A stretch of 64,000 bases of DNA from Crassaminicella profunda (GTDB lineage: Bacteria > Bacillota > Clostridia > Peptostreptococcales > Thermotaleaceae), in contig NZ_CP082326.1 in assembly GCF_019884785.1 (NCBI RefSeq), positions 1,047,355 to 1,111,354 of the forward strand, written 5' to 3'. This document shows, piece after piece, positions 46,078-54,436 of this stretch (its first letter is position 1; each line of letters begins with the position of its first letter). The translations under genes were made by a program, and so were the position numbers. The notes below the pieces were generated by a model. It was not told the origin of the DNA. It was given only the letters and a program-made list of their open reading frames with translations, and ran no database searches.

Positions 46078-47031
46078 TTGGAAAAAAAGGATACAATAGG
46101 AGTATTAGGAATAAATATATTATACTTAGTTACAGCTCTTTTGCTATTAACAGTAGGATACTATGTACAGAGTAAAGATATAAAAAGTGGATTGATCATT
46201 ACAGAATATATTCTTGTACTATTACCGCCACTGATTTATATTAAATTAAAAGGAGATTCATTCAAAAGGGTTTTGAGACTCAACAAATTAAAAGGGAAAC
46301 ATATTTTGACCATTGTTGGGATTACAATATTTGTTTATCCAGTGGCTTTGTTTTTTAATTTAATCGTTATGACAGTTCTTAGTACTTTAGGAAAGATTCA
46401 GCCACCACCTATTCCTACTGCTAATAATATAGGTGAATATTTTGTGCTAATGCTTATTATTGCTATGTCAGCAGGAATATGTGAAGAAGTATTTTTTAGA
46501 GGACTTGTCATGCGGGGGTATGAAAGATTTGGTCAAGTAAATGCCATTGTACTATCAGCTCTTTTGTTTGGACTGTTTCACTTTAATATTCAAAATTTTG
46601 CAGGACCTATGATCCTTGGACTTGTTTTCGGGTTTTTGGTATATAGAACAGATTCTATATTTGCAGGAATCGTTGGACATATGACAAATAATGGGATAGC
46701 CGTAACCTTTGGATTCCTTTTAAATTATTTCAATTCAAAATTACCTAAGCCCAATGTAGAGGTGCAGAATCAGATGTCAAGTACAATGCAATTAATCTTT
46801 GCTACTATTTTTATGGGGATGATTGCTGTTGTAGCAGGTTCTATAGCGTATTTTCTGATAAGAATGATTATAAAAGAAACAAAAAGTGTATCTTATAGGA
46901 TAAATAATGAGGTAGAAAATAATGTAGAACCTAAAAAAATGTCTATATTTATATTTACACCTATACTGCTAACGGTTATTATATTTATATATGTTGCATA
47001 TATACAATTGAAATATATTATGGCTGCATAA
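46078..47031 (+). CDS. CPBP family intramembrane protease (Abi-like)
   Basis: 317 residues with about eight membrane segments. The conserved CPBP motifs are seen: EEVFFRGLVMRGYERFG near 140, LFGLFHFNIQNF near 175 and GHMTNNGIA near 210, giving the glutamate and histidine residues of the active site. The TTG at 46078 has AAGGAG 8 bases upstream and is preferred over GTG 46069, which overlaps that site. Family members process prenylated or other membrane proteins; its target is unknown. Confidence 0.88.
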   Translation: MEKKDTIGVLGINILYLVTALLLLTVGYYVQSKDIKSGLIITEYILVLLPPLIYIKLKGDSFKRVLRLNKLKGKHILTIVGITIFVYPVALFFNLIVMTVLSTLGKIQPPPIPTANNIGEYFVLMLIIAMSAGICEEVFFRGLVMRGYERFGQVNAIVLSALLFGLFHFNIQNFAGPMILGLVFGFLVYRTDSIFAGIVGHMTNNGIAVTFGFLLNYFNSKLPKPNVEVQNQMSSTMQLIFATIFMGMIAVVAGSIAYFLIRMIIKETKSVSYRINNEVENNVEPKKMSIFIFTPILLTVIIFIYVAYIQLKYIMAA

Positions 47032-47047
47032 AGTTGGGAGTGTTTAA

Positions 47048-47890
47048 ATGAATAAAATTGCTATTGTTACGGATTCTTCTTGTGATTTACCTGATGAAGT
47101 TGTACAAGAATATGATATAAAAATACTTCCTCTTCGAATCATTTATTCAAGTAAAGAGTATAGAGATCGAGTAGAAATCTCTGCAGAGGAAGTTTACGGA
47201 AAATTAGAAGAAGAGATTCCTAAAACTTCGTTACCTTCACCAGAAGATGTAACTGATTTATTTGAAAGATTGAAAGAAGAAGGATATACTCATGTTTTAG
47301 GGTTGTTTATTTCTAGTGGGTTGAGTGGTACCTATAATATGGTGAAAAACTTGACAGATTCTTTTAAAGAATTAGAGATCAAATTATTGGATGCTAAAAA
47401 CTTATCTATTGGGCTAGGGTTTATAGTTCTTCAAGCAGCTAAGGAAATAAAGATATCAAATGATTTTTTGAAAGCCTATGAAAAGGCAGAAAAAGGAATA
47501 AACAATTCAAAACTTTTTTTTGTACTAAAGACCCTAGATTATTTAAGAAAAGGAGGAAGAATTGGCGTCGTAGAAGGGACTATAGGAGAACTACTTGGAA
47601 TAAAGCCGGTTATTTCTGTAGATGAAGAAGGAAAATATTATTCTTATACAAAAGTACGAGGAAGAAAAAAATCTATAGAAGAACTTTATAAAATTGCAAA
47701 AGAAAAATTAACCAATAAGAGATGTTATGTAGCTGTTATGCATGGATATGCTGAAAAAGAGGCTTCAAACCTTCTTGAAAGAATTAAAGAAATTGGAAAT
47801 GTAGAGGAAACTTTTTTCGGTCAAATTAGTCCTGTTTTAGGAGTGCATACAGGATCAGGATTAATTGGATTAGGTATTTTTGAAGTGTAA
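47048..47890 (+). CDS. DegV family fatty-acid-binding protein
   Basis: 280 residues. IAIVTDSSCDLPDE at the start, TSLPSPEDV near 60, GLFISSGLSGTYN near 90 and HTGSGLIGLGIF at the end are DegV motifs. DegV (FakB-type) proteins bind fatty acids and hand them to the kinase FakA in Gram-positive bacteria; which fatty acid is not visible. GGGAGTG precedes ATG 47048. The gene follows the CPBP protease by 16 bp and is probably co-transcribed. Confidence 0.93.
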   Translation: MNKIAIVTDSSCDLPDEVVQEYDIKILPLRIIYSSKEYRDRVEISAEEVYGKLEEEIPKTSLPSPEDVTDLFERLKEEGYTHVLGLFISSGLSGTYNMVKNLTDSFKELEIKLLDAKNLSIGLGFIVLQAAKEIKISNDFLKAYEKAEKGINNSKLFFVLKTLDYLRKGGRIGVVEGTIGELLGIKPVISVDEEGKYYSYTKVRGRKKSIEELYKIAKEKLTNKRCYVAVMHGYAEKEASNLLERIKEIGNVEETFFGQISPVLGVHTGSGLIGLGIFEV

Positions 47891-47899
47891 AAATAAATA

Positions 47900-48026
47900 G
47901 TGACGGGGAGCTGAAAATTGGCTGAGAGGGAGTTATTTGTGTTCCGACCCATAACCTGATCTGGATAATGCCAGCGTAGGAAAATTGTTAAATTTTATGC
48001 TGCATTTTTAGAATGCAGTTTTTTTA
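47900..48026 (+). promoter_or_regulatory. TPP riboswitch with terminator
   Basis: The THI-box parts ACGGGGAGCTGA, GGCTGAGAGGG, GACCCATAACCTGATC and TGGATAATGCCAGCGTAGG lie in order from 47903 to 47980. A terminator with CTGCATT/AATGCAG arms and seven T follows at 47999-48026. Thiamine pyrophosphate should shut off thiT downstream. Confidence 0.95.
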
Positions 48027-48053
48027 TTTTAAAATACAAAGGAGAGAGTAAAA

Positions 48054-48575
48054 ATGAGAAAAATGTCTACTAGAATGTTAGTGGAAGCTGGAATGATGAT
48101 TGCCTTAGCACAAATTTTAAGCTATTTAAAAGTATATGAGGGTCCAAATGGAGGATCGGTTACAGCTGGAAGTATGGTACCCATTTTATTTTATGCAGTA
48201 AGGTGGGGGGTAAGACCGGGTATATTAGCAGGAGTTGTATATGGAATATTACAATTTATTTTAGGACCTATGTATTCTACTCATATATTATGTATTCTAC
48301 TAGATTATATTATTCCTTTTGGATTGTTAGGATTAGCAGGATTGTTAAAAAAAAGCTTTGCAGGAGTATTAGCAGGTGTATTTATAGGTATACTTGGAAG
48401 ATTTATATCTCATGTTCTATCAGGAGTAATTTTATGGGCATCTTATGCAGGGGACACAAATCCATGGATTTTTTCTATTGGTTATAATAGTTCATATTTG
48501 TTACCGGAATTAATTATTTCTTTAATACTTGTAGGAATATTATATAAAACCCTTAAAAACTTACCCAATAATTAA
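48054..48575 (+). CDS. thiT: Thiamine-specific ECF transporter S component
   Basis: 173 residues with six hydrophobic segments. The ThiT pattern is clear: MLVEAGMMIALAQILSYLK, GGSVTAGSMVPILFYAVRWG and RPGILAGVVYGILQF, including the tryptophan/tyrosine-rich thiamine pocket loop. It works with the shared ECF A, A' and T subunits encoded elsewhere. The TPP riboswitch upstream confirms the substrate. ATG 48054 follows AAAGGAGAG. Confidence 0.95.
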   Translation: MRKMSTRMLVEAGMMIALAQILSYLKVYEGPNGGSVTAGSMVPILFYAVRWGVRPGILAGVVYGILQFILGPMYSTHILCILLDYIIPFGLLGLAGLLKKSFAGVLAGVFIGILGRFISHVLSGVILWASYAGDTNPWIFSIGYNSSYLLPELIISLILVGILYKTLKNLPNN

Positions 48576-48664
48576 AGGATTTTACAAAAATATTATTATG
48601 ATTTAAAACTTAAGGTATAAAAATTATACCCCTTACCCATAATACCAATAGGGGAGGGGTATAA

Positions 48665-48877
48665 ATGTCTAAAAAAAATAGTGAGAAGAATAAAAAGAAA
48701 AAGATAGAAACCATTGAAGACAAATGGAAATATGAAATTGCAAAAGAGTTAGGATTAATGGAAAAAGTGGAAACACTTGGATGGGGTGGACTTACTGCAA
48801 AAGAGACTGGAAGAATCGGTGGACTAATTACAGTGAAAAAGAAGGAGCTAAAAAAGAAAAATTCAGTTGAGGGATAG
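48665..48877 (+). CDS. SspF-like small acid-soluble spore protein
   Basis: 70 residues with a lysine-rich N-terminus, then WKYEIAKELGLMEKVETLGWGGLTAKETGRIGG, of which the KYEIAKELGL and GGLTAKETGRIGGL cores are typical of alpha/beta-type SASP variants near SspF. It is the second spore DNA-binding protein in the window. GGGGAGGGG precedes ATG 48665. Forespore expression is expected from the family. Confidence 0.88.
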   Translation: MSKKNSEKNKKKKIETIEDKWKYEIAKELGLMEKVETLGWGGLTAKETGRIGGLITVKKKELKKKNSVEG

Positions 48878-48900
48878 GGTGTTCCTATCTCTTTTTCTTT
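48868..48900 (+). terminator. Terminator of the SspF-like gene
   Basis: GAGGGATAGG and CCTATCTC arms around a 5-base loop, followed by a T-rich run; the stem includes the stop codon. Confidence 0.75.
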
Positions 48901-49122
48901 TCTAAAAGGAATAAAATCGTTATAATATAAAAGTAGCATAATTATAGATTGTTGTATTGTTTGATATAAAAATAAAATAAGATGTTCTGACCTATAAGGT
49001 AGCGTATAAAATGATTCAGCTGGAATAGAATTTTTAACTAAATGTAGAGGGTAAGTTTTGATAAAGAATTTTGCTTTTATACTTATGAAGTTGAGAAGTA
49101 TAAAAAATAGAGGAGAGATGAA

Positions 49123-49863
49123 ATGAATAGCTATAGTGCTTTTGCTTATGTATATGATCAACTGATGGAAGATGTGGATTATGAGAATTGGGTTGATTAT
49201 ATTGAAAGGATATTTGAAAAATACAATATAAAACCCCAAAATATTGCAGAACTAGCTTGTGGTACAGGGAATATTACGAATATTTTAGCCCGAAGAGGGT
49301 ATAATCTTATTGGAGTAGATCTTTCAGAGGATATGCTTTTTGTTGCTCAAGAAAAAGCGAGAGATATGGGGGTTGAAGTAATCTACTTAAATCATGATAT
49401 GAGAGAGCTAGCATTACCTAGTGAATTGGATAGTATTTTATGTATTTGTGATGGCATCAATTATATTATTGATGAGAAAGATTTATTAAAAGTATTTCAG
49501 AATGTATACAATGATTTAAAAACGAAGGGCTTATTTGTATTCGATATTAGTTCTTATTATAAATTATCAAACATACTTGGGAACAATACATATGCTGAAA
49601 ACTTTCAAGAAGTTTCTTATATATGGGAAAATTATTTTGATGAAGATCGAAGTGTTTGTGATTTTGATTTAACTATTTTTTCAAAAGAAGGAGACGTATA
49701 TAAAAAATATGAAGAATCCCATAGTCAAAAGGCCTATAAAGAAAATGAAATAGTAGAAAAATTAAGCACGGTAGGATTCCGTAAAATAGAAAAATTTGAG
49801 GCCTTTACATTTGAAAAAACTAAGAATGAAAGTGAAAGAATTTACTTTGTATGTGAGAAGTAG
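49123..49863 (+). CDS. Class I SAM-dependent methyltransferase
   Basis: 246 residues. The SAM-binding core is visible: IAELACGTGNITNILARRGYNLIGVDLSEDML (motif I and post-I) and LDSILCICDGINYI. The pattern YDQLMEDVDYENW at the start is common in a clostridial and bacillar methyltransferase family near the YqeM type. The substrate is unknown. GGAGAGATG precedes ATG 49123. The 245-bp gap upstream holds no gene that I can see. Confidence 0.88.
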   Translation: MNSYSAFAYVYDQLMEDVDYENWVDYIERIFEKYNIKPQNIAELACGTGNITNILARRGYNLIGVDLSEDMLFVAQEKARDMGVEVIYLNHDMRELALPSELDSILCICDGINYIIDEKDLLKVFQNVYNDLKTKGLFVFDISSYYKLSNILGNNTYAENFQEVSYIWENYFDEDRSVCDFDLTIFSKEGDVYKKYEESHSQKAYKENEIVEKLSTVGFRKIEKFEAFTFEKTKNESERIYFVCEK

Positions 49864-49964
49864 GGTGAAAGTTTTTCCTTTCATTGACATAAATTAAGAG
49901 CTATGATAAACTCTAAATAGCGTAAAGAAATTGCGCATGAAATTTGTTAGGAGGTATTATTTCG

Positions 49965-50165
49965 ATGGAAAAAGGTACTGTAAAATGGTTTAACTCAGAA
50001 AAAGGTTATGGATTTATTTCAAGAGAGAATGGTGATGATGTTTTCGTACATTACTCAGCAATCGCTATGGATGGTTACAAAACTTTAGAAGAAGGTCAAG
50101 CTGTTCAATTTGAAGTAGTTCAAGGAGAAAAAGGACCTCAAGCTACAAACGTTACTAAAGCGTAA
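49965..50165 (+). CDS. Cold-shock protein, CspA family
   Basis: 66 residues, one cold-shock domain. RNP1 (KGYGFISRE) and RNP2 (DVFVHYSAI) nucleic-acid-binding motifs are intact; it acts as an RNA chaperone. ATG 49965 has TAGGAGGT upstream; a longer in-frame start at 49944 is not supported. A leader of about 80-100 bases before the start may fold in a temperature-dependent way, as in other csp genes. Confidence 0.96.
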   Translation: MEKGTVKWFNSEKGYGFISRENGDDVFVHYSAIAMDGYKTLEEGQAVQFEVVQGEKGPQATNVTKA

Positions 50166-50221
50166 TAAAAGCTTATACATAGAAGTGTAATAAAAAACTT
50201 TAATAACTTGTAGTGTCGAAT

Positions 50222-50247
50222 AGCCCTGTCATATCAGGGCTTTTATT
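50222..50247 (+). terminator. Terminator of the cold-shock gene
   Basis: AGCCCTG and CAGGGCT arms around a 6-base loop, then TTTATT. Confidence 0.85.
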
Positions 50248-50310
50248 GTGTTTATAAATAGATGCTTATTAGGGATACTATATATAGTTAGTAATAAGGA
50301 GGAATAGGTA

Positions 50311-51192
50311 ATGAAGAACTATGTTATTCGTGCAGTAGCTGCTAATAAAAATTTAAGAGTTTTTTTTGCTGTTACAACAGGTTTAGTTGAAGAAGCAAGA
50401 AAAATACATGATACAACACCTGTTGTAACGGCAGCCTTAGGAAGAACACTTACAGCAACAGCTATGATGGGAATGATGCTTAAGGGAGATCGGGACAAAT
50501 TATCTGTGCAAATAAAGGGAGATGGACCAGTAAAACAAATTTTAGCAGTAGCAGATCCTAATGGAAATGTAAAGGGATATGTGGCAAATCCATATGTAGA
50601 GCTACCCTTAAGACAAGATGGAAAACTAGATGTTGGTGGGGCTGTAGGAACCAATGGAAAGATGGTAGTAATCAAAGATTTAGGTTTGAAAGAGCCTTAC
50701 GTTGGGCAATCAGATTTAGTATCTGGAGAGATAGCACAAGATTTTACTGCATATTTTGCTTATTCAGAACAACAACCCTCTGCTGTAGCATTAGGTGTTT
50801 TAGTAGATAGGGATTATTCTGTAAAGGAAGCAGGAGGATTGATTATTCAAGTTTTACCAGATGCAGAGGAAGATGTTATTATAAAACTTGAAGAAAGATT
50901 AAAAAATCTTCCGCCTATTACGAAGATTATGGAAACGGCAGTAGCTGAAGAAGAAATGCTAAAAATAATCTTGGAAGGTTTTGATTTTGAAATATTAGAT
51001 AAAAAAGAGATAAAATTAGTTTGTGATTGTTCTGTTGAGAAACTAGAAAAGGCACTTATTAGTGTAGGAGAAAAAGACTTAAAAGAAATGATTGAAGAAG
51101 ATGGACAAGCAGAGCTTACTTGTCATTTTTGCAATACAAAGTATCATTTTGACAAAGAACATTTATTAAGATTATTAGAGCAGGCAAAATAA
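50311..51192 (+). CDS. hslO: Redox-regulated chaperone Hsp33
   Basis: 293 residues. The substrate-binding N-domain (YVIRAVAANKNLRVFFAVTT, GDGPVKQILAVADPNGNVKGYV) is followed by the C-terminal redox switch with four zinc-binding cysteines, VCDCSVEKL and CHFCNTKY. Oxidation releases zinc and activates the holdase. GGAGGAAT precedes ATG 50311. A single gene ended by a long hairpin just before the tRNA cluster. Confidence 0.97.
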   Translation: MKNYVIRAVAANKNLRVFFAVTTGLVEEARKIHDTTPVVTAALGRTLTATAMMGMMLKGDRDKLSVQIKGDGPVKQILAVADPNGNVKGYVANPYVELPLRQDGKLDVGGAVGTNGKMVVIKDLGLKEPYVGQSDLVSGEIAQDFTAYFAYSEQQPSAVALGVLVDRDYSVKEAGGLIIQVLPDAEEDVIIKLEERLKNLPPITKIMETAVAEEEMLKIILEGFDFEILDKKEIKLVCDCSVEKLEKALISVGEKDLKEMIEEDGQAELTCHFCNTKYHFDKEHLLRLLEQAK

Positions 51193-51227
51193 TTGGTGGA
51201 ATTAGCATTATGCTAGTTCTGCCAATT
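51191..51227 (+). terminator. Hairpin after hslO
   Basis: AATTGGTGGAATTAGCAT and ATGCTAGTTCTGCCAATT form a long imperfect stem right after the stop codon. Confidence 0.7.
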
Positions 51228-51300
51228 GTTTGAAATAATTCTTGACATTATAGGTATTCGTGGTATAATATTCTTTGTCAGTAAGAACAAAGATTTTTAG

Positions 51301-51376
51301 GGGCGCATAGCTCAGCTGGGAGAGCACCTGCCTTACAAGCAGGGGGTCATAGGTTCGATCCCTATTGCGCCCACCA
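51301..51376 (+). tRNA. tRNA-Val (anticodon TAC)
   Basis: 76 bases with encoded CCA. Acceptor arms GGGCGCA and TGCGCCC pair, the anticodon loop CTTACAA gives TAC, and GGTTCGATCC forms the T arm. It reads GUA, the codon named by the valS T-box specifier. Confidence 0.98.
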
Positions 51377-51387
51377 TATTTCAAATT

Positions 51388-51464
51388 GGCCCGGTAGTTC
51401 AGTTGGTTAGAATGCCAGCCTGTCACGCTGGAGGTCGAGGGTTCGAACCCCTTCCGGGTCGCCA
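51388..51464 (+). tRNA. tRNA-Asp (anticodon GTC)
   Basis: 77 bases with encoded CCA. Acceptor arms GGCCCGG and CCGGGTC, anticodon loop CTGTCAC, T arm with GGTTCGAACCC. Confidence 0.98.
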
Positions 51465-51468
51465 ATTT

Positions 51469-51544
51469 GCCCAGATAGCTCAGTCGGTAGAGCAGGGGAC
51501 TGAAAATCCCCGTGTCGGTGGTTCGATTCCGCCTCTGGGCACCA
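51469..51544 (+). tRNA. tRNA-Phe (anticodon GAA)
   Basis: 76 bases with encoded CCA. Acceptor arms GCCCAGA and TCTGGGC, anticodon loop CTGAAAA, T arm with GGTTCGATTCC. Confidence 0.98.
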
Positions 51545-51602
51545 TCAATAAATATTTTGGTATAAATGGAAGTGAAAGTGAATATATATAACATGCAAGG
51601 AA

Positions 51603-51626
51603 ACTCAGAAACTAAAGTTTCTGAGT
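51603..51626 (+). terminator. Hairpin after the first three tRNA genes
   Basis: ACTCAGAAACT and AGTTTCTGAGT form a perfect 11-bp stem with a two-base loop. No T run follows, so it may be a processing or partial termination signal. Confidence 0.5.
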
Positions 51627-51668
51627 ACTACAATCACACAAAATATAAAATTTTGGTAATTGTAGCAT

Positions 51669-51688
51669 GCGGAAGTGGCTCAGTGGTA
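51669..51688 (+). pseudogene. 5' fragment of a tRNA-Gly gene
   Basis: The first 20 bases of the tRNA-Gly at 51787, plus three upstream bases, recur here exactly (51666-51688). After GTGGTA the sequence departs; no anticodon arm, T arm or 3' acceptor strand matching CTTCCGC is found before 51787. It is a partial duplication, not a working tRNA. Confidence 0.8.
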
Positions 51689-51786
51689 TAAGTAGAGAAC
51701 CGAAATCTTTGATTTCGTGTGAATCACTTAGTAATGAGTTAGAGATTCAATTAGAACTAAATCTTAGTTTATAGTATTGATAACAT

Positions 51787-51861
51787 GCGGAAGTGGCTCA
51801 GTGGTAGAGCATCGCCTTGCCAAGGCGAGGGTCGCGGGTTCGAATCCCGTCTTCCGCTCCA
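51787..51861 (+). tRNA. tRNA-Gly (anticodon GCC)
   Basis: 75 bases with encoded CCA. Acceptor arms GCGGAAG and CTTCCGC, anticodon loop TTGCCAA, T arm with GGGTTCGAATCCC. Confidence 0.98.
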
Positions 51862-51866
51862 ACTAT

Positions 51867-51941
<75 letters not shown>

Positions 51942-51952
51942 AAAGAAATCAG

Positions 51953-51980
51953 AATCCTAGTATCTACTAGGATTTTTTTT
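51953..51980 (+). terminator. Terminator of the tRNA cluster
   Basis: AATCCTAGTA and TACTAGGATT arms around two bases, then a T tract to 51980. Confidence 0.9.
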
Positions 51981-52031
51981 GTTATGTATGTGATATAATG
52001 GTAATATTGATATAAATAGGGAGGTGTCTTA

Positions 52032-54119
52032 TTGAAGGTTAAAGATTTGATGACAAAAGACCCTATTGTGGTAACCGTCAATGATACATTGAATGATGTT
52101 GTGAAAATTTTTATTTCGAATCGTATTGACGGTGCACCTGTGGTTGATAAATATGGAAAACTCATAAGTATTATTACAAAAACTGAATTGATGAAAGCCT
52201 TTGTAAATAAAGTTTCTCCACTTACTTGCATAGACAAAATTTCTTCTAAAAGGGTTATTACTATAAACGAGGATGCGGATATAAAAGATGCTTGGGATGC
52301 TGGGGTAGGAAGATTGCCGGTTGTTAATGAAAATGGGAATTTAGTAGGAATCCTTACTCGTACTGATTTATCAAAAAGACTTCTAGAAAAAGAAGTTCAG
52401 GAGTCTAAAGAGATCAAAGCAATTTTGCAGTCTACGAATAATGGAGTCATCATCGTTAATCAGGAGGGATTGATTACCCGGTGTAATCCTTCTGCTATCA
52501 GGATATTGGATTTGGATAACAAGGACATTGGGGGTCTAGAAGTAGAATGTGTTTTACCAGAATTAAAACTTCATGAAACTGTTAAAACAGGAATGACTAC
52601 ATATACAGAAAAAATTCAGTTTAAGGATAAAGAACTCATATGTGATCGTATTCCTTTATTCAAAGAGGAAGAGGTTGCTGCTGGCGTCATTGTTTTTAAA
52701 GACAGTTCTGATTTACAAAGTACAATAGATGAATTAAACACTGTACAACAATTATCAAAAAAATTAGATGCGGTCATTGAATCTTCTTATGATGGTATTT
52801 ATATTACAGATGGACAAGCAAATACGATGAAGATTAATAAAGCCTATGAAAGAATTACTGGGGTAAAAAGAGAAGAAATGCTAGGGAGCAATATGATAGA
52901 ATTAGAAAAATCTGGATGCATTTCTGAGTCAGCTACTCTAAGAGTATTGAAAACTAGAAAAACAACTACTATTCATCAAAAATTCCGAACAGGAAAGAAT
53001 GCATTGGTTACCAGTACCCCTATTTTTGATAAGAACGGAAAAATTTCAATGGTAGTGACAAATGTGAGAGATATTACGGAACTTGCAAAGCTTAAGGAAC
53101 AGCTTGAAAAAAATAAAGAGCTGGCACAAAAGTATTATTCTGAGATTGAAGAAATGCGATTACAGCTTTTAAATACTTTGCATATTGTTGCTGAAGATGA
53201 AAAAATGCTTGAGACCATGCGGATTGCAAAAAGAGTTGCAAAGGTGGATACAACGGTATTGTTATTAGGAGAAACAGGGGTTGGAAAAGAGGAAGCAGCA
53301 AAATTTATTCATAAGAATAGCAATCGAAAGAGAAATCAATTTATAAAAATTAATTGCGGTGCAATTCCTATGAATTTAATTGAATCTGAATTATTTGGGT
53401 ATGAAAAAGGGGCTTTTACTGGAGCGAATAGAGAAGGTAAAGTAGGGTTGTTTGAAGTTGCAAATGGAGGAACCTTGTTTTTAGATGAAGTAGGAGAATT
53501 ACCTTTAGATATGCAAGTGAAACTTCTTAGAGCACTTCAGGAAAGGGAAATTAAGCGTGTTGGTGGGACTGTATCTGTTAAAATAGATGTTCGTATTTTA
53601 GCTGCAACGAATCGTGATCTTGAAGAGATGGTAAAACAAAAACAGTTTCGAGAAGATCTTTACTATAGGTTAAATGTTGTGCCTATTAATATTCTTCCTT
53701 TAAGAGAAAGAAGAGGAGATATTCTACCTCTTGTGCGCTATTTTCTTTCCGAACTTAATGAGAGATATCATTGGGATAAAGAATTTAGTAAAGATGCACT
53801 GGGGGTATTGTATGAATATGATTGGCCAGGAAACGTTCGGGAATTGAAAAATATTGTGGAAAGAGTATTTATTATGAGTAGTGAAAGTAAAATTACCTTT
53901 GAGGATCTTCCTAAAAAAATAGTTGCTAGTAATATAAATAGAGAGTTAGTTTTAGGAGAGGGCATTGTACCGTTAAAGGATGCTGTTGCAAAGGTGGAAA
54001 TGGAACTCCTTGATAAAGCTTTTGAAAAGTATGGAAATGTAAGGAGTGCAGCGAAAGTTTTAGGGATAGATGCATCTACATTTGTCAGAAAAAGGAAAAA
54101 ATACAGAAAGATGCATTAG
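52032..54119 (+). CDS. CBS-PAS sigma-54 activator, probable regulator of 4-hydroxybutyrate genes
   Basis: 695 residues. Two CBS domains (about 1-120: MKVKDLMTKDPIVVTVNDT, GRLPVVNENGNLVGILTRTDL) are followed by two PAS domains (about 130-230 and 245-350), a short coiled coil and the AAA+ domain with GETGVGKEEA, GAFTGA and TLFLDEVGE. A Fis helix-turn-helix ends it (RSAAKVLGIDASTFVRKRKKY). CBS pairs commonly sense adenine nucleotides or cofactors, perhaps CoA- or SAM-linked signals here. The start is TTG 52032 after GGGAGGTG. The stop codon overlaps the first upstream dyad of abfD copy 1, and matching dyads precede copy 2. Confidence 0.94.
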   Translation: MKVKDLMTKDPIVVTVNDTLNDVVKIFISNRIDGAPVVDKYGKLISIITKTELMKAFVNKVSPLTCIDKISSKRVITINEDADIKDAWDAGVGRLPVVNENGNLVGILTRTDLSKRLLEKEVQESKEIKAILQSTNNGVIIVNQEGLITRCNPSAIRILDLDNKDIGGLEVECVLPELKLHETVKTGMTTYTEKIQFKDKELICDRIPLFKEEEVAAGVIVFKDSSDLQSTIDELNTVQQLSKKLDAVIESSYDGIYITDGQANTMKINKAYERITGVKREEMLGSNMIELEKSGCISESATLRVLKTRKTTTIHQKFRTGKNALVTSTPIFDKNGKISMVVTNVRDITELAKLKEQLEKNKELAQKYYSEIEEMRLQLLNTLHIVAEDEKMLETMRIAKRVAKVDTTVLLLGETGVGKEEAAKFIHKNSNRKRNQFIKINCGAIPMNLIESELFGYEKGAFTGANREGKVGLFEVANGGTLFLDEVGELPLDMQVKLLRALQEREIKRVGGTVSVKIDVRILAATNRDLEEMVKQKQFREDLYYRLNVVPINILPLRERRGDILPLVRYFLSELNERYHWDKEFSKDALGVLYEYDWPGNVRELKNIVERVFIMSSESKITFEDLPKKIVASNINRELVLGEGIVPLKDAVAKVEMELLDKAFEKYGNVRSAAKVLGIDASTFVRKRKKYRKMH

Positions 54120-54153
54120 TTGCAAAAATGCAATATAGTTGTATTTTTGCAAC
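54119..54153 (+). promoter_or_regulatory. Activator dyads 1 and 2 upstream of abfD copy 1
   Basis: GTTGC-AAAAAT-GCAAT (54119-54134) and GTTGT-ATTTTT-GCAAC (54138-54153), starting 19 bp apart. Both fit a GTTGC-N6-GCAAC dyad, and together they make a larger palindrome. Same pair and spacing occur before abfD copy 2. Confidence 0.75.
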
Positions 54154-54221
54154 GATGATAAAAAATAAGGGGATTGTCATAAAAAGCCTGAAAAATGAAA
54201 AATATTGAAGTGAGAAATTCA

Positions 54222-54256
54222 AAAAAATCTGTTGCATTATAGCAACGGATTTTTTT
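54222..54256 (+). promoter_or_regulatory. Activator dyad 3 / possible terminator upstream of abfD copy 1
   Basis: GTTGC-ATTATA-GCAAC (54231-54246) is the third dyad. It is embedded in a longer stem, AAAATCTGTTGC and GCAACGGATTTT, followed by T residues, so it may also terminate the regulator transcript. Confidence 0.7.
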
Positions 54257-54378
54257 CTTTATAAAACAAAATAGGTAAGGAGAAAGAATTAGGAAATAAA
54301 TTAATTATCTGGTTGAAACTAGTAAAATAAATACATTATGGCATATTTTATAAAAAATATGGAGGTTTATATAAAATA

Positions 54379-54394
54379 TGGCACAACCCTTGCT
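54379..54394 (+). promoter_or_regulatory. Sigma-54 promoter of abfD copy 1
   Basis: TGGCAC-AACCC-TTGCT matches the -24/-12 consensus fully, with GG at 54380 and GC at 54392. The start codon is 43 bp downstream of the -12 element. Confidence 0.93.
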
Positions 54395-54436
54395 TTGTTA
54401 AAAATATATCGAAAAATAAAAAGGAGCTGATTTTAA

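Noticed and set aside
48610-49239. Minus-strand open frame of 209 codons
   Set aside because: It covers the SspF-like gene, its terminator and the start of the methyltransferase on the other strand; low-complexity composition and no ribosome site.
51208-51594. Minus-strand open frame of 128 codons
   Set aside because: It runs antisense through three tRNA genes and has the well-known artefact composition of reversed tRNA sequence (RRNRTTDTG, GFEPSTSS).
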